Source: Arthrobacter sp. KBS0702 (GTDB taxonomy: Bacteria > Actinomycetota > Actinomycetes > Actinomycetales > Micrococcaceae). From it: a DNA stretch of 64,000 nt. Every line of letters begins with the position of its first letter. The first letter of the stretch is position 1. The DNA lies in the NCBI RefSeq assembly GCF_005937985.2, contig NZ_CP042172.1:620001-684000 (forward strand), read 5' to 3'. The position numbers were made by a program, and so were the translations under genes. Under the pieces are notes generated by a model, which did no database searches, was not told the DNA's origin, and worked only from the letters and a program-made list of their open reading frames with translations. Below are positions 1-8,657 of the stretch, in pieces.

Positions 1-623
1 GCGTCCCGCATGGCCTTGGTGAAACCACCCTGGCGGGTGCCCGGCAGCCGGAAGTCCTTCTCGTACGCCGCATCGCCGGTCATATGCGCGATCCTGCTGT
101 GGCCGAGCTGGATCAGGTGCCGGGCCGCGGCTTCGGCGATGCCTGAATCGTTGATCCGGATCGTCGAGGCCCCCGGCAGGGGCCCGCCGATCCCGACGAT
201 GGGCCGGTGGATGGCAAGCAGTTGCTGGATCTCGGCCTCGCTGAGCTCCAAAGACACGGCGATGACCGCGTCCACGCGCTTGCGCAGCAGGAAGTCGTTG
301 AGGACGCTGTGCCGGCGCTCCTCGCCCTCACTGACGTTGTAGAGCGTGAGGTCGTAGCCGGCGTCCAGCAGGGTGGCGGAGACGCCTTCCACTACCGAGG
401 AGAAGAACCAGCGGTGCACGGAGGGAACCACGACGCCAACGTTGTGGTTCCGCCCGGACGCCAGGCTGGAGGCGTGGTAGGAGAGCACAAACCCCAGTTC
501 GGCCGCGGCTGCCTGGGCACGCTCGCGGCTCTGGGTTGAGACGTTGCCCTTGCCGCTCAAGGCGCGCGAAACGGTGGCGATGGAGAGGCCGGCCCGTTCC
601 GCGACGTCCTTGATGCCGGGCAT
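1..623 (-). CDS. LacI-family transcriptional regulator (partial, C-terminus outside window)
   Basis: The translation begins MPGIKDVAERAGLSIATVSR, the canonical LacI helix-turn-helix and hinge start, followed by a periplasmic-binding-like effector domain (for example VGVVVPSVHRWFFSSVVEG and a later IRINDSGIAEAAARHLI segment). About 207 codons are inside the window; the remainder runs off the left edge. It starts 2 nt after the stop of the upstream alpha-glucosidase gene on the same strand, so the two are probably cotranscribed. LacI-type operators lie upstream of that enzyme and upstream of the divergent sugar transporter, so this is the likely local maltodextrin/alpha-glucoside repressor. The effector is inferred. 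Confidence 0.93.
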   Translation of the reverse strand, partial: MPGIKDVAERAGLSIATVSRALSGKGNVSTQSRERAQAAAAELGFVLSYHASSLASGRNHNVGVVVPSVHRWFFSSVVEGVSATLLDAGYDLTLYNVSEGEERRHSVLNDFLLRKRVDAVIAVSLELSEAEIQQLLAIHRPIVGIGGPLPGASTIRINDSGIAEAAARHLIQLGHSRIAHMTGDAAYEKDFRLPGTRQGGFTKAMRD

Positions 624-625
624 TT

Positions 626-2362
626 TCAGCTCTCCGTGTCCTCGATGTAGATATCCAGCCAAACAGTTTCACCTGAGCTTAACCGATGGGTAGCCCCGTC
701 AGGTTCGGACGACGCTGCGCTGCGCAGCAGCACCTCGCCGGCGGGCAGTTCGACGGAATCCGGCCCGACGTTCATCAGCACCGCAGTGGTGCCGTTCAGG
801 TAGGCCAGCGACGTGTCCGTGCACCAGTCTTCGAGCCAGGCGAGGGAGCCCTCGCCCAGGCCGAGCTCGCGCCGGAGTCCCAGCATCCGCCGGTACAGGT
901 TCAGGTGCGACGCCGGCGACGCGGCCTGCGCGTCGCGGGCCAGCGCCGCGAAGCTCGCGGGCTGGGGCAGCCAGGGGTCGGCTCCGGCGCCGAAACCCGC
1001 GTGGGCTTCGGCGGAACGCCACGGCAGCGGAACCCGGCAGCCGTCCCGGCCCAGCCGCTCGCCGTCGGTGCGCCCGAAGGTAGGGTCCTGGCGCTGGTGG
1101 TCGGGGATGTCGATGCCGTCGGGCAGCCCGAGCTCCTCGCCCTGGTACAGGTAGGCGCCGCCGGGCAGGCCCAGCATGAACATCGAGGCTGCGGCCGCGC
1201 GGGAGCGACCGAGCTCCTCGTCCGGCTGCACATCGGCCGGGCCGATGCCGTCGCCGTCGCGGGGCGCCGGACCGTCGTAGCCGAAACGGGTGGCGTGGCG
1301 GACGACGTCGTGGTTGGACAGCACCCAGGTGCTGGGGGCTCCGACGGCGTCCAGGGCGGTCAGCGAGTCCGTGATGACTCCGCGCATGCGGTGCGCGTCC
1401 AGGCCGGCGTGCAGGTACGGGAAGTTGAAGGCCTGGTGCATCTCGTCCGGGCGGACCCAGTCGGCCAGCCGGGGGAGCGGGTCCACGTTGGCCTCGGCGC
1501 AGAGGATCCGGTCGGGGCCGTATTCGGCCAGGATCCGGCGCCAGGTGCGGTAGATGTCGTGCAGCGCCGGCTGGCCGAACATCGGGGCCTCGTGCCCGGG
1601 GAAGCCGTGCGAGCTGTTGCCGTCGGCGCGCCCGCCCCACTCCGGCAGGCCCGGGGCCTTGACGAGCGCGTGCGCCACGTCGACGCGGAAGCCGGAGACC
1701 CCGCGGTCCAGCCAGAAACGCAGGACGCGCTCGAACTCGGCGTGGACGGCGTCGTTGTCCCAGTTGAAGTCCGGCTGGGAGGTGTCGAACAGGTGCAGGT
1801 ACCACTGGCCGGGGGTTCCGTCCGGTTCGGTGATCCGGGTCCAGGCCGGTCCGCCGAAGTGTGACTGCCAGTTGTTCGGCGGCTCGTCGCCGGACTCGCC
1901 GCGGCCGTCACGGAAGATGAACATGTCCCGTTCCGGGCTGCCCGCGGGGGCGGCCAGCGCCGCCTGGAACGCGGTGTGCTGGTCCGAGCAGTGGTTGGGC
2001 ACCAGGTCCACGATCAGCCGCAGGCCGAGGCGGGTGGCCTCGGCCATCATCGCGTCGAAGTCGGCCAGGGTGCCAAACAGCGGATCGACGTCGCAGTAGT
2101 CGCTGACGTCGTAGCCGGCGTCGCGCTGCGGGGAGCGGTAGAACGGCGAGAGCCAGACGGCGTCGATGTCCAGCTCCGCGAGCTGGGGCAGTTCGGCGGT
2201 GATGCCGGCAAGGTCGCCGACGCCGTCGCCGTTCAGGTCCCGGAACGAACGCGGGTACACCTGGTAAATGACGGCGGAACGCCACCACCCGGGGGTGTGG
2301 TCTGCGGCATGCACCAGGGTCAAGGGGCTGGCCAGGGCGGAGAGGACTGAATCAACGGACAT
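626..2362 (-). CDS. GH13 alpha-glucosidase
   Basis: Glycoside hydrolase family 13 enzyme of 578 aa, probably cytoplasmic, releasing glucose from maltose or related alpha-glucosides. All conserved regions are visible: DLVPNHCSD (region I), GFRVDVAHA with the nucleophile Asp (II), LCAEANVDP with the acid/base Glu (III) and LSNHDVVRH (IV). The protein opens with the usual WWRSAVIYQVYPRSF about 25 residues in. The frame stays open for 58 more codons upstream, but that extension is not GH13-like, so the ATG at 2362 (MSVDSVLSAL) is chosen. It has no signal peptide. A LacI-type operator lies about 33 bp upstream and the LacI gene follows immediately. Confidence 0.93.
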   Translation of the reverse strand: MSVDSVLSALASPLTLVHAADHTPGWWRSAVIYQVYPRSFRDLNGDGVGDLAGITAELPQLAELDIDAVWLSPFYRSPQRDAGYDVSDYCDVDPLFGTLADFDAMMAEATRLGLRLIVDLVPNHCSDQHTAFQAALAAPAGSPERDMFIFRDGRGESGDEPPNNWQSHFGGPAWTRITEPDGTPGQWYLHLFDTSQPDFNWDNDAVHAEFERVLRFWLDRGVSGFRVDVAHALVKAPGLPEWGGRADGNSSHGFPGHEAPMFGQPALHDIYRTWRRILAEYGPDRILCAEANVDPLPRLADWVRPDEMHQAFNFPYLHAGLDAHRMRGVITDSLTALDAVGAPSTWVLSNHDVVRHATRFGYDGPAPRDGDGIGPADVQPDEELGRSRAAAASMFMLGLPGGAYLYQGEELGLPDGIDIPDHQRQDPTFGRTDGERLGRDGCRVPLPWRSAEAHAGFGAGADPWLPQPASFAALARDAQAASPASHLNLYRRMLGLRRELGLGEGSLAWLEDWCTDTSLAYLNGTTAVLMNVGPDSVELPAGEVLLRSAASSEPDGATHRLSSGETVWLDIYIEDTES

Positions 2363-2394
2363 GCCGGTAATCGTAAGGCCCGCACGCCGAAATT

Positions 2395-2406
2395 GAAAAC
2401 GCTTCC
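2395..2406. promoter_or_regulatory. LacI-type operator upstream of the alpha-glucosidase
   Basis: GAAAACGCTTCC on the plus strand reads GGAAGCGTTTTC on the minus strand, matching the general LacI/CcpA-like half-site pattern around a central CG. It sits 33 bp before the alpha-glucosidase start, where binding would block transcription of the enzyme and its adjoining LacI gene. The regulator assignment is inference. Confidence 0.65.
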
Positions 2407-2543
2407 AGTTGCCGCGCGCCGCCGTGCCGAATTCACGCTCCCCGCCGAATCCCCGGCCAAAGACGGCATCCGGTCCCTGTCTGCGCGGGTTCTCGGAATC
2501 TTTGGGAACGCGGTCGTGGTCGGCAGGGGGCGACACGCCCCGC

Positions 2544-2594
2544 TAGAATGACTTTCCAAAGCGTGCATCACCGTGTAGCTTGGAAGCGCTTGCA
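2544..2594 (+). promoter_or_regulatory. Possible malE promoter with LacI-type operator
   Basis: TGGAAGCGCTTGCA at 2581-2594 contains the perfect palindrome AAGCGCTT at 2584-2591, the typical core of LacI-family operators. A possible -10 element TAGAAT is at 2544-2549 without a convincing -35, which would put the operator just downstream of the start site as a roadblock. The whole gap 2363-2686 (324 bp) is a divergent control region. Apart from this operator and the one at 2395-2406 it shows no gene. Confidence 0.6.
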
Positions 2595-2686
2595 GCTGTG
2601 AGCCACATCACCGACGATGCCACCGGGCCCGAATCCAACCGATCGGGCCCAACGCGTGGATGCAGGATTTCATGAAAGGGACACCA

Positions 2687-3985
2687 ATGAAGGTGCAGAA
2701 CACCCTCACAACCGGGACCAGCCGCCGGGTCTTCACGGCCGGCGCGCTCTCCGTGGCCGCGGCGCTGGCACTGAGTGCCTGCGGCGGCGCGGCAGCCACC
2801 GCCCCGGCCACGGCCACCGCGAAGCCGGATCTCAAGTCCGCCGGCGCAGCCACGATCACCATGTGGGTCGACGCCGAGCGCTCGCCCGCGCTGAAGGACA
2901 TCACCGCCAAGTTCCAGGCTGACACCGGAATCGAAGTAAAGCTCGTGGTCAAGGACTTCGCGGCAGTCCGCGACGACTTCATCACCCAGGTCCCCACCGG
3001 CAAGGGCCCGGACCTCATCGTCGGCCCGCACGACTGGGTAGGCAAGTTCGTCCAGAACGGCGTGATCGCCCCCGTCGAACTCGGCGACAAGAAGGCCGCC
3101 TTCCAGGATTCCTCCATCAAGGCCATGACCTACAACGGTTCGGTCTACGGCGTTCCCTACGCGATCGAGAACATCGCGCTGCTGCGCAACACCGCGATCG
3201 TGTCCGACGCGGCCAAGACCATGGACGAGGTCATCGCCAACGGCAAGAAGGCCGTCGCCGATGGCAAGGCCAAGTTCCCGTTCCTCGTCGGTATGGACCC
3301 GAAGCAGGGCGACCCCTACCACCTGTATCCGTTGCAGTCCTCGATGGGCTCGCAGGTCTTCGGCAAGGCTTCCGACGGCGGCTACGATCCGAAGCAGCTC
3401 CTCATCGGCGATGCCGCCGGCGTTGAGTTCGCCAAGAAGCTGGCCGCCTGGGGCGACGCCGGCGAGAAGATCATCAACTCCAACATCACCGGTGACATCG
3501 CCAAGGAGAAGTTCCTGGCCGGCGAGTCCCCGTACTTCCTGACCGGCCCGTGGAATGTCCCGGACGTGCAGAAGAAGGGCATCAAGTTCGCCGTCGACGC
3601 ACTGCCCACCACGGGCAGCCAGCCGGCGCAGCCGTTCATCGGTGTCAACGGCTTCTTCATCAGTGCCAAGAGCGCCAACGCGCTGGCCACCAACGAGTTC
3701 GTGACCAACTACCTCACCTCCGAGGCGGCCCAGGACTCCATGTACAAGGCAGGCGGCCGCCCGCCGGCACTGAAGTCCTCCTTCGAGAAGGCTGCAAGCG
3801 ACCCGGTTGTCGCGGCGTTCGGCAAGATCGGCGCCACCGGCGTTCCGATGCCGGCCATCCCGGAAATGAGCGCCGTCTGGGCTGACTGGGGAGCCACCGA
3901 GCTCTCCCTCATCAAGGGCCAGGGCGACCCCGCCGCTGACTGGGCCAAGATGGCAGCCAGCATCAAAACCAAAATCGGGGGCTAG
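2687..3985 (+). CDS. malE: Maltose/maltodextrin-type ABC transporter substrate-binding lipoprotein
   Basis: A 432-aa extracellular solute-binding protein of the MalE type. The N-terminus (MKVQNTLTTGTSRRVF) is followed by a hydrophobic segment ending in the lipobox LSAC, so the protein should be lipid-anchored. Mature-chain signatures include ITMWVDAERSPALKDI, GPDLIVGPHDWVGKF and SPYFLTGPWNVPDVQKKG, typical of maltodextrin binders. The ATG at 2687 is preferred over in-frame ATGs at 2660 and 2672 because GAAAGGGA lies 6-7 nt before it. It leads an operon with two permeases and a GH13 enzyme. Maltodextrin is inferred from homology and neighbours. Confidence 0.92.
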   Translation: MKVQNTLTTGTSRRVFTAGALSVAAALALSACGGAAATAPATATAKPDLKSAGAATITMWVDAERSPALKDITAKFQADTGIEVKLVVKDFAAVRDDFITQVPTGKGPDLIVGPHDWVGKFVQNGVIAPVELGDKKAAFQDSSIKAMTYNGSVYGVPYAIENIALLRNTAIVSDAAKTMDEVIANGKKAVADGKAKFPFLVGMDPKQGDPYHLYPLQSSMGSQVFGKASDGGYDPKQLLIGDAAGVEFAKKLAAWGDAGEKIINSNITGDIAKEKFLAGESPYFLTGPWNVPDVQKKGIKFAVDALPTTGSQPAQPFIGVNGFFISAKSANALATNEFVTNYLTSEAAQDSMYKAGGRPPALKSSFEKAASDPVVAAFGKIGATGVPMPAIPEMSAVWADWGATELSLIKGQGDPAADWAKMAASIKTKIGG

Positions 3986-3992
3986 CCCCCGC

Positions 3993-4075
3993 GCCGGTTC
4001 CTGACGCCTCGAGACCTGCGAGCAGCGCCAGGAACCGGCCAGCACCGGGCCGGGCGGATCAAACCGCCCGGCCCG
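3993..4075 (+). terminator. Two tandem hairpins between malE and malF
   Basis: The first stem pairs 3993-4006 with 4026-4039 (GCCGGTTCCTGACG with one mismatch). The second is a perfect 12-bp GC stem, 4046-4057 with 4064-4075, with the 6-nt loop ATCAAA. No T-run follows, so partial termination or 3'-end stabilisation of the malE message is more likely than full termination. Confidence 0.6.
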
Positions 4076-4117
4076 TTCCTGCATCACCCCAGCTTCCCCC
4101 AAGGACTGAAGACAGCT

Positions 4118-5770
4118 ATGCCAGAAACTGAACTCCGCGAGGGCCCCGGCCCCGACGCCGCGCCGGCAGCCAAGACCGCCGGCCCCTCCGTCCCCGGAAG
4201 GCAGCGCGGCACCTCCCGCCGACGTTTCGGCCCGGACGGCACCAAGGGGACGATCGCCAAAATCGTCCTGCTGGGCCTCGTGGATGCCGTGGCCGTCTAC
4301 GTCCTGATGATGCTGTTCTTCAGCCACTCCTGGACGGTCCTGGCCGTCTCCGCCGTCGTCGTGCTGGCCATCAACTGGATCTACCTGCGCAAGGGCGGCC
4401 TGCCCGCGAAGTACCTCGCGCCCGGCGTGCTGTTCCTGTTGGTCTTCCAGGTCTTTGTGGTCTTGTTCAGCGGCTACATCGCCTTCACCAACTACGGCGA
4501 TGGCCACAACAGCACCAAGGATGACGCGATCGCGGCCATCCAGCTCACCGCCCAGAAGCGCGTGCCCGACTCGCCGGCCTACAAGGCCGCCGTGCTCGCC
4601 AAAGACAACTCGTTCTACCTGCTCTTCACCGCCCCGGACGGCAAGGTCTCGCTCGGCAGCACCGACACCCCGCTGAAAAGCGTCGACGCCGCCGGCAAGG
4701 ACTCGACCGGCAAGGCCAACGCCCTGGACGGCTACCGGACCCTGAACTTCCAGGAAATCGTGGCCAACCAGCAGCAGATCCTGGGCATCACCGTCCCGGT
4801 CTCCTCCGACCCGGCCGACGGCACGCTGCGCACCGCCGACGGCAGCAACGCCTACCAGTTCAAACCGGCCCTGAAGTACGACGCCGCCGCGGACACCTTC
4901 ACCGACACCGACACCGGCGCCGTCTACCGCGACAACGGCAAGGGCGCCTTCGCCGCGGACAGCGGCGAGACGCTGTCCACCGGCTGGAAGATCGACGTCG
5001 GCATGGAAAACTTCGCCCGCGCGTTCACCGACCCGAGCCTGCGCGGTCCGCTCTTGGGCGTGATTCTCTGGACGTTCACCTTCGCTCTCGCCTCGGTCGC
5101 GCTGACCTTCGCCCTGGGCCTCTTCCTGGCCATCACGTTCAACCGCGAGGACCTCAAGGGCAAGAAGGTCTACCGGATCCTGATGATCCTCCCCTACGCC
5201 TTCCCCGCCTTCCTCACCGGCCTCGTCTGGTCCGGCATCCTGAACCCGGAGTTCGGCTGGCTCAACCAGACCCTGCTCGGCGGCGCCTCCATCGGCTGGC
5301 TTACCAACCCGGTGCTGGCCAAGATCAGCGTGCTAGTGGTCAACCTCTGGCTGGGCTATCCCTACATGTTCCTCGTCTGCACCGGCGCCCTGCAGTCGGT
5401 TCCCAGCGAGCTGGACGAGGCAGCCCGGATGGACGGCGCCGGCCCGTGGCGGGTGTTCCGTTCGATCAAGCTGCCGCTGCTGCTGGTCTCGATCGCGCCG
5501 CTGCTGATCTCGTCCTTCGCCTTCAACTTCAACAACTTCAACGTGATCTTCATGCTCACCGGCGGCGGTCCGCGCTTTGCGGACACCAACCGGGACATCG
5601 GCGCCACCGACATCCTGATCACCTTGGTGTACAAGGTGGCGTTCGGGCAGGGAACCGGCCGTGACTACGGCCTGGCCAGTGCACTGGCCATCATTATCTT
5701 CATCATCGTGGCCACCGTATCGGCCATCAGCTTCAAGCAGACCAAGGCACTCGAGGACGTGAACTCATGA
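4118..5770 (+). CDS. malF: Maltose-type ABC transporter permease, MalF-like
   Basis: A 550-aa inner-membrane permease. After a proline-rich cytoplasmic start come hydrophobic segments, then a large extracytoplasmic insert (about residues 130-290) corresponding to the MalF P2 domain, and then the transmembrane permease core. The ATPase-docking EAA loop is ELDEAARMDGAGPWRVFRSI, and the FNNFNVIFMLTGGGP stretch is also family-typical. The stop overlaps the next start (ATGA), indicating translational coupling with the MalG-like partner. The P2-type insert separates MalF from generic sugar permeases and supports a maltodextrin substrate. Confidence 0.93.
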   Translation: MPETELREGPGPDAAPAAKTAGPSVPGRQRGTSRRRFGPDGTKGTIAKIVLLGLVDAVAVYVLMMLFFSHSWTVLAVSAVVVLAINWIYLRKGGLPAKYLAPGVLFLLVFQVFVVLFSGYIAFTNYGDGHNSTKDDAIAAIQLTAQKRVPDSPAYKAAVLAKDNSFYLLFTAPDGKVSLGSTDTPLKSVDAAGKDSTGKANALDGYRTLNFQEIVANQQQILGITVPVSSDPADGTLRTADGSNAYQFKPALKYDAAADTFTDTDTGAVYRDNGKGAFAADSGETLSTGWKIDVGMENFARAFTDPSLRGPLLGVILWTFTFALASVALTFALGLFLAITFNREDLKGKKVYRILMILPYAFPAFLTGLVWSGILNPEFGWLNQTLLGGASIGWLTNPVLAKISVLVVNLWLGYPYMFLVCTGALQSVPSELDEAARMDGAGPWRVFRSIKLPLLLVSIAPLLISSFAFNFNNFNVIFMLTGGGPRFADTNRDIGATDILITLVYKVAFGQGTGRDYGLASALAIIIFIIVATVSAISFKQTKALEDVNS

Positions 5771-6732
5771 ACGGGTCAGCACCGCGCACCGCTCCGGCGG
5801 CACCCACCACGGACCACCCGACCGCCGCGGGGGGCGCCACCGACGTCGACTACCTCAAGTCGCTGCACCGCCGGCGCCCGTTCGGGGCCTGGTTCAAGGA
5901 CAAGGGCTGGCGCCACCTGGTCGGCATTGTCGTCACCATCTTCGCCGTCTTCCCGCTGCTCTACGTGCTCTCGGCGGCCCTCAACTCCACCGGCACCCTG
6001 GTGGGATCCAACGCCCTGTTCAGCAAGATCGACTTCGGAAACTTCGCGGCGCTGTTCAACATCCCCTCCCGGCCCTTTGCCCGCTGGTTCCTCAACACCT
6101 TGGTGGTGGGCGGCGTAACCTCCGCCGCCACGGTGTTCCTCGGCGCGATGGCCGCCTACGCGTTCTCCCGGATGCGCTTCACCGGCCGCCGCGTGGGCCT
6201 GCTGAGCCTGCTCCTGCTCCAGATGTTCCCGCAGCTGCTGGCGGTCGTCGCCATCTTCCTGCTGCTCAGCGGCATCTCCGAGGTCATCCCGGCACTGGGC
6301 CTGGGCAGCCAGCTGGGCCTGATCATGGTCTACCTGGGCGGCGCCCTGGGCGTGAACACCTACCTGATGTACGGCTTCTTCAACACCGTGCCGAAGTCCC
6401 TGGACGAGGCAGCCAAGATCGACGGCGCCAGCCATACCCAGATCTTCTTCGGCATCATCATGCGCCTGGTCACCCCGATCCTGGCGGTCGTGGGACTGCT
6501 GACCTACATCGCCATCTCCGGTGAATTCGTGATTGCGTCCGTGGTGCTCACCGACCCGGACAGCCAGACCCTGGCCGTCGGCCTGTACTCTTTCGTGGCG
6601 CAACAGCGTTCCGAGAACTGGGGCGTGTTCGCGGCCGGCGCCGTGATCTCCGCCCTGCCGGTGATGGCGCTGTTCCTGTTCCTGCAGCGCTACATCGTCA
6701 GCGGGCTGACGGCGGGCTCGGTGAAGGGCTAG
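5767..6732 (+). CDS. malG: Maltose-type ABC transporter permease, MalG-like
   Basis: A 321-aa permease that pairs with the MalF-like protein. It has about six transmembrane segments and the EAA motif SLDEAAKIDGASHTQIFFGI, which contacts the ATPase. The first ~45 residues are a hydrophilic cytoplasmic lead. The C-terminus ends VSGLTAGSVKG, as in typical MalG proteins whose tail reaches the ATPase. The start overlaps the malF stop by 4 nt, and the next gene begins 2 nt after its stop, so malE-F-G and the GH13 gene form one operon. No ATP-binding subunit is encoded in the operon. Confidence 0.93.
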   Translation: MNGSAPRTAPAAPTTDHPTAAGGATDVDYLKSLHRRRPFGAWFKDKGWRHLVGIVVTIFAVFPLLYVLSAALNSTGTLVGSNALFSKIDFGNFAALFNIPSRPFARWFLNTLVVGGVTSAATVFLGAMAAYAFSRMRFTGRRVGLLSLLLLQMFPQLLAVVAIFLLLSGISEVIPALGLGSQLGLIMVYLGGALGVNTYLMYGFFNTVPKSLDEAAKIDGASHTQIFFGIIMRLVTPILAVVGLLTYIAISGEFVIASVVLTDPDSQTLAVGLYSFVAQQRSENWGVFAAGAVISALPVMALFLFLQRYIVSGLTAGSVKG

Positions 6733-6734
6733 GC

Positions 6735-8609
6735 ATGCCGGCGGCGCACACGCCGGGGCCGCTTCCGCACCACGACGGCTCGGGGCTGCACGCCCCGCAG
6801 AAGGCGGCACTCGGGGAGGCGGCCCGGCTCCGGCTCCGCATCCCTGAGGTGTGGGGCCACGCGAGCCGGGTCTGGCTCCGCTCCGTGCACGACGGCGAAC
6901 CCCGGTACACGGCCGCCGCCAGCCTCGGCGTGGCGGATGGCTGGGCCTGGTGGGAAGCGGAGCTGGCCGTCACCAACCCGGTGGCCCGCTACCGCTTCCT
7001 GATTGAGGCCGGTCAGCGGTACTGGAGCCTCAATGCCCAGGGTCTCTTCAGCCGGGACGTCTCCGACTACGCCGACTTCCGGCTGACGACCTTCCCGGCC
7101 GCCCCGCGGTGGCTGCGCCAGGGCACGATGTACCAGGTCTTCCCGGACCGCTTCGCCCGCTCGTCCGCCGGAAAAAACCCGGCCGCGGCGCACCCGGCCC
7201 CGGACTGGGCCGTGCCCTGCGACTGGGACACCACCGAGGTGCAGGGCGCCTCCCCGGAGACGCCCGTGCAGTTCTACGGCGGGGACCTGCACGGCATCAC
7301 CGAGCACCTGGACCACATCCAGGCGCTCGGGACGGACATCATCTACCTGACGCCGTTCTTCCCGGCGCGCTCCAACCACCGCTACGACGCCTCCACCTTT
7401 GCCACGGTGGACCCGCTGCTCGGCGGCGATGAGGCCCTGGTGGAGCTCGTGGAGGCGGCCCACGCCCGCGGCCTGAAGGTGATGGGCGACCTCACCGCCA
7501 ACCACTCCGGCGACGCGCACGAATGGTTCCAGCGGGCCCTCGCCGACCCCGGCTCCGAGGAAGCGGGCTACTACTACTTCAACGCGGACCACACCAGCTA
7601 CGAGGCCTGGTACGGCGTCCCCTCGCTGCCCAAGCTGAACTGGGCTTCGGCTGGCCTGCGGGACAAATTCGTCCTGGCCGACGATTCCCCGGTGGCCCGC
7701 TGGCTCCGTCCGCCGTTCAACCTCGACGGATGGCGGATCGACGTCGGCAACATGACCGGGCGGCTGGGGGCAACGGACCTCAACCAGGAGGTCGCCCGGC
7801 TGATCGCAGACCGGGTCCGGGAAATCAATCCGGACGCGGCGCTGCTGGCCGAGGCAACCAACGACGCCGCCCCCGACTTCAGCGGCGAGCACTGGCACGG
7901 GGCCATGACGTACTCCAACTTCACCCGGCCGCTGTGGGCCTGGCTTAGCGGCGATGCCGGGCACGTCAACTTCTTCGGCACGCCGCTGCCGGGGCCGAAC
8001 CGGATGGAAGCGGAGGATTTCCTCGCCACGCACCAGGACCTGGCCGCCGCGTTCAGCTGGGACGTCCGGCAGCAGAACATGAACGCCCTGAACAGCCACG
8101 ACACCGCCCGAGCGGCCACGGTGATGATCGACGGCGGCCAGCGGCTGGGCGCCGTATTGATGTTCACCCTCCCCGGCGTGCCGGTGCTGTTTGCGGGCGA
8201 CGAGTTCGGACTCAAGGGCGATAACGGGGAGTTCTCCCGGACCCCCATGCCCTGGACCGACCCCGGCCGGATCCTGACCGACCTCCGCGGCACCTACGCC
8301 GCACTCACCGCGCTGCGCCGGGACCAGCAGGCGCTCACCGGCGGCGGAATCCGCTGGCTGCACGCGCAGGGGGATGCGCTGGCCTTTGTCCGGGAAACCC
8401 CGGACAGTGCGGTGCTGGTGGCGGTGGCCCGGGCCGCCGCAAACGTGCACCTCGCAGCGGGGCTGCTCTCCGACGGCCAGCTCGATGCGCTCTCCCGGCC
8501 GCCGGCCTTCGCCGTCGGAGACATTGCTGCGGCCGGGGCACGCCTCCGTGCCGGCGGCCCCGCGGCCGCCGCCTGGGTACTGCCCGGCGTCACGGTGCCG
8601 GCACCCTAG
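6735..8609 (+). CDS. GH13 maltodextrin-degrading enzyme (neopullulanase/cyclomaltodextrinase-like)
   Basis: A 624-aa cytoplasmic GH13 enzyme. Residues ~25-115 resemble a starch-binding CBM34 domain, followed by MYQVFPDRFARS at the start of the catalytic barrel. Catalytic regions seen are DLTANHSGDAHEWF (I), DGWRIDVGNM with the nucleophile Asp (II), LLAEATND with the acid/base Glu (III) and LNSHDTARA (IV). The CBM34-plus-barrel layout fits neopullulanase, cyclomaltodextrinase or maltogenic amylase. It is translationally close to malG (2-nt gap; GAAGGG serves as the ribosome binding site), so it should process the imported oligosaccharide. Confidence 0.9.
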   Translation: MPAAHTPGPLPHHDGSGLHAPQKAALGEAARLRLRIPEVWGHASRVWLRSVHDGEPRYTAAASLGVADGWAWWEAELAVTNPVARYRFLIEAGQRYWSLNAQGLFSRDVSDYADFRLTTFPAAPRWLRQGTMYQVFPDRFARSSAGKNPAAAHPAPDWAVPCDWDTTEVQGASPETPVQFYGGDLHGITEHLDHIQALGTDIIYLTPFFPARSNHRYDASTFATVDPLLGGDEALVELVEAAHARGLKVMGDLTANHSGDAHEWFQRALADPGSEEAGYYYFNADHTSYEAWYGVPSLPKLNWASAGLRDKFVLADDSPVARWLRPPFNLDGWRIDVGNMTGRLGATDLNQEVARLIADRVREINPDAALLAEATNDAAPDFSGEHWHGAMTYSNFTRPLWAWLSGDAGHVNFFGTPLPGPNRMEAEDFLATHQDLAAAFSWDVRQQNMNALNSHDTARAATVMIDGGQRLGAVLMFTLPGVPVLFAGDEFGLKGDNGEFSRTPMPWTDPGRILTDLRGTYAALTALRRDQQALTGGGIRWLHAQGDALAFVRETPDSAVLVAVARAAANVHLAAGLLSDGQLDALSRPPAFAVGDIAAAGARLRAGGPAAAAWVLPGVTVPAP

Positions 8610-8657
8610 ACTGAAGGCCACAACTGACGGCCGGATTCGACGGAGAACTGGAGACCC

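Noticed and set aside
2363..2536. N-terminal extension of the alpha-glucosidase
   Set aside because: The residues do not resemble GH13 and cover the operator region; the ATG at 2362 suits the family.
2543..4507. A 654-codon open frame on the minus strand
   Set aside because: Antisense to malE and malF, with no recognisable motif; the opposite strand encodes a convincing lipoprotein.
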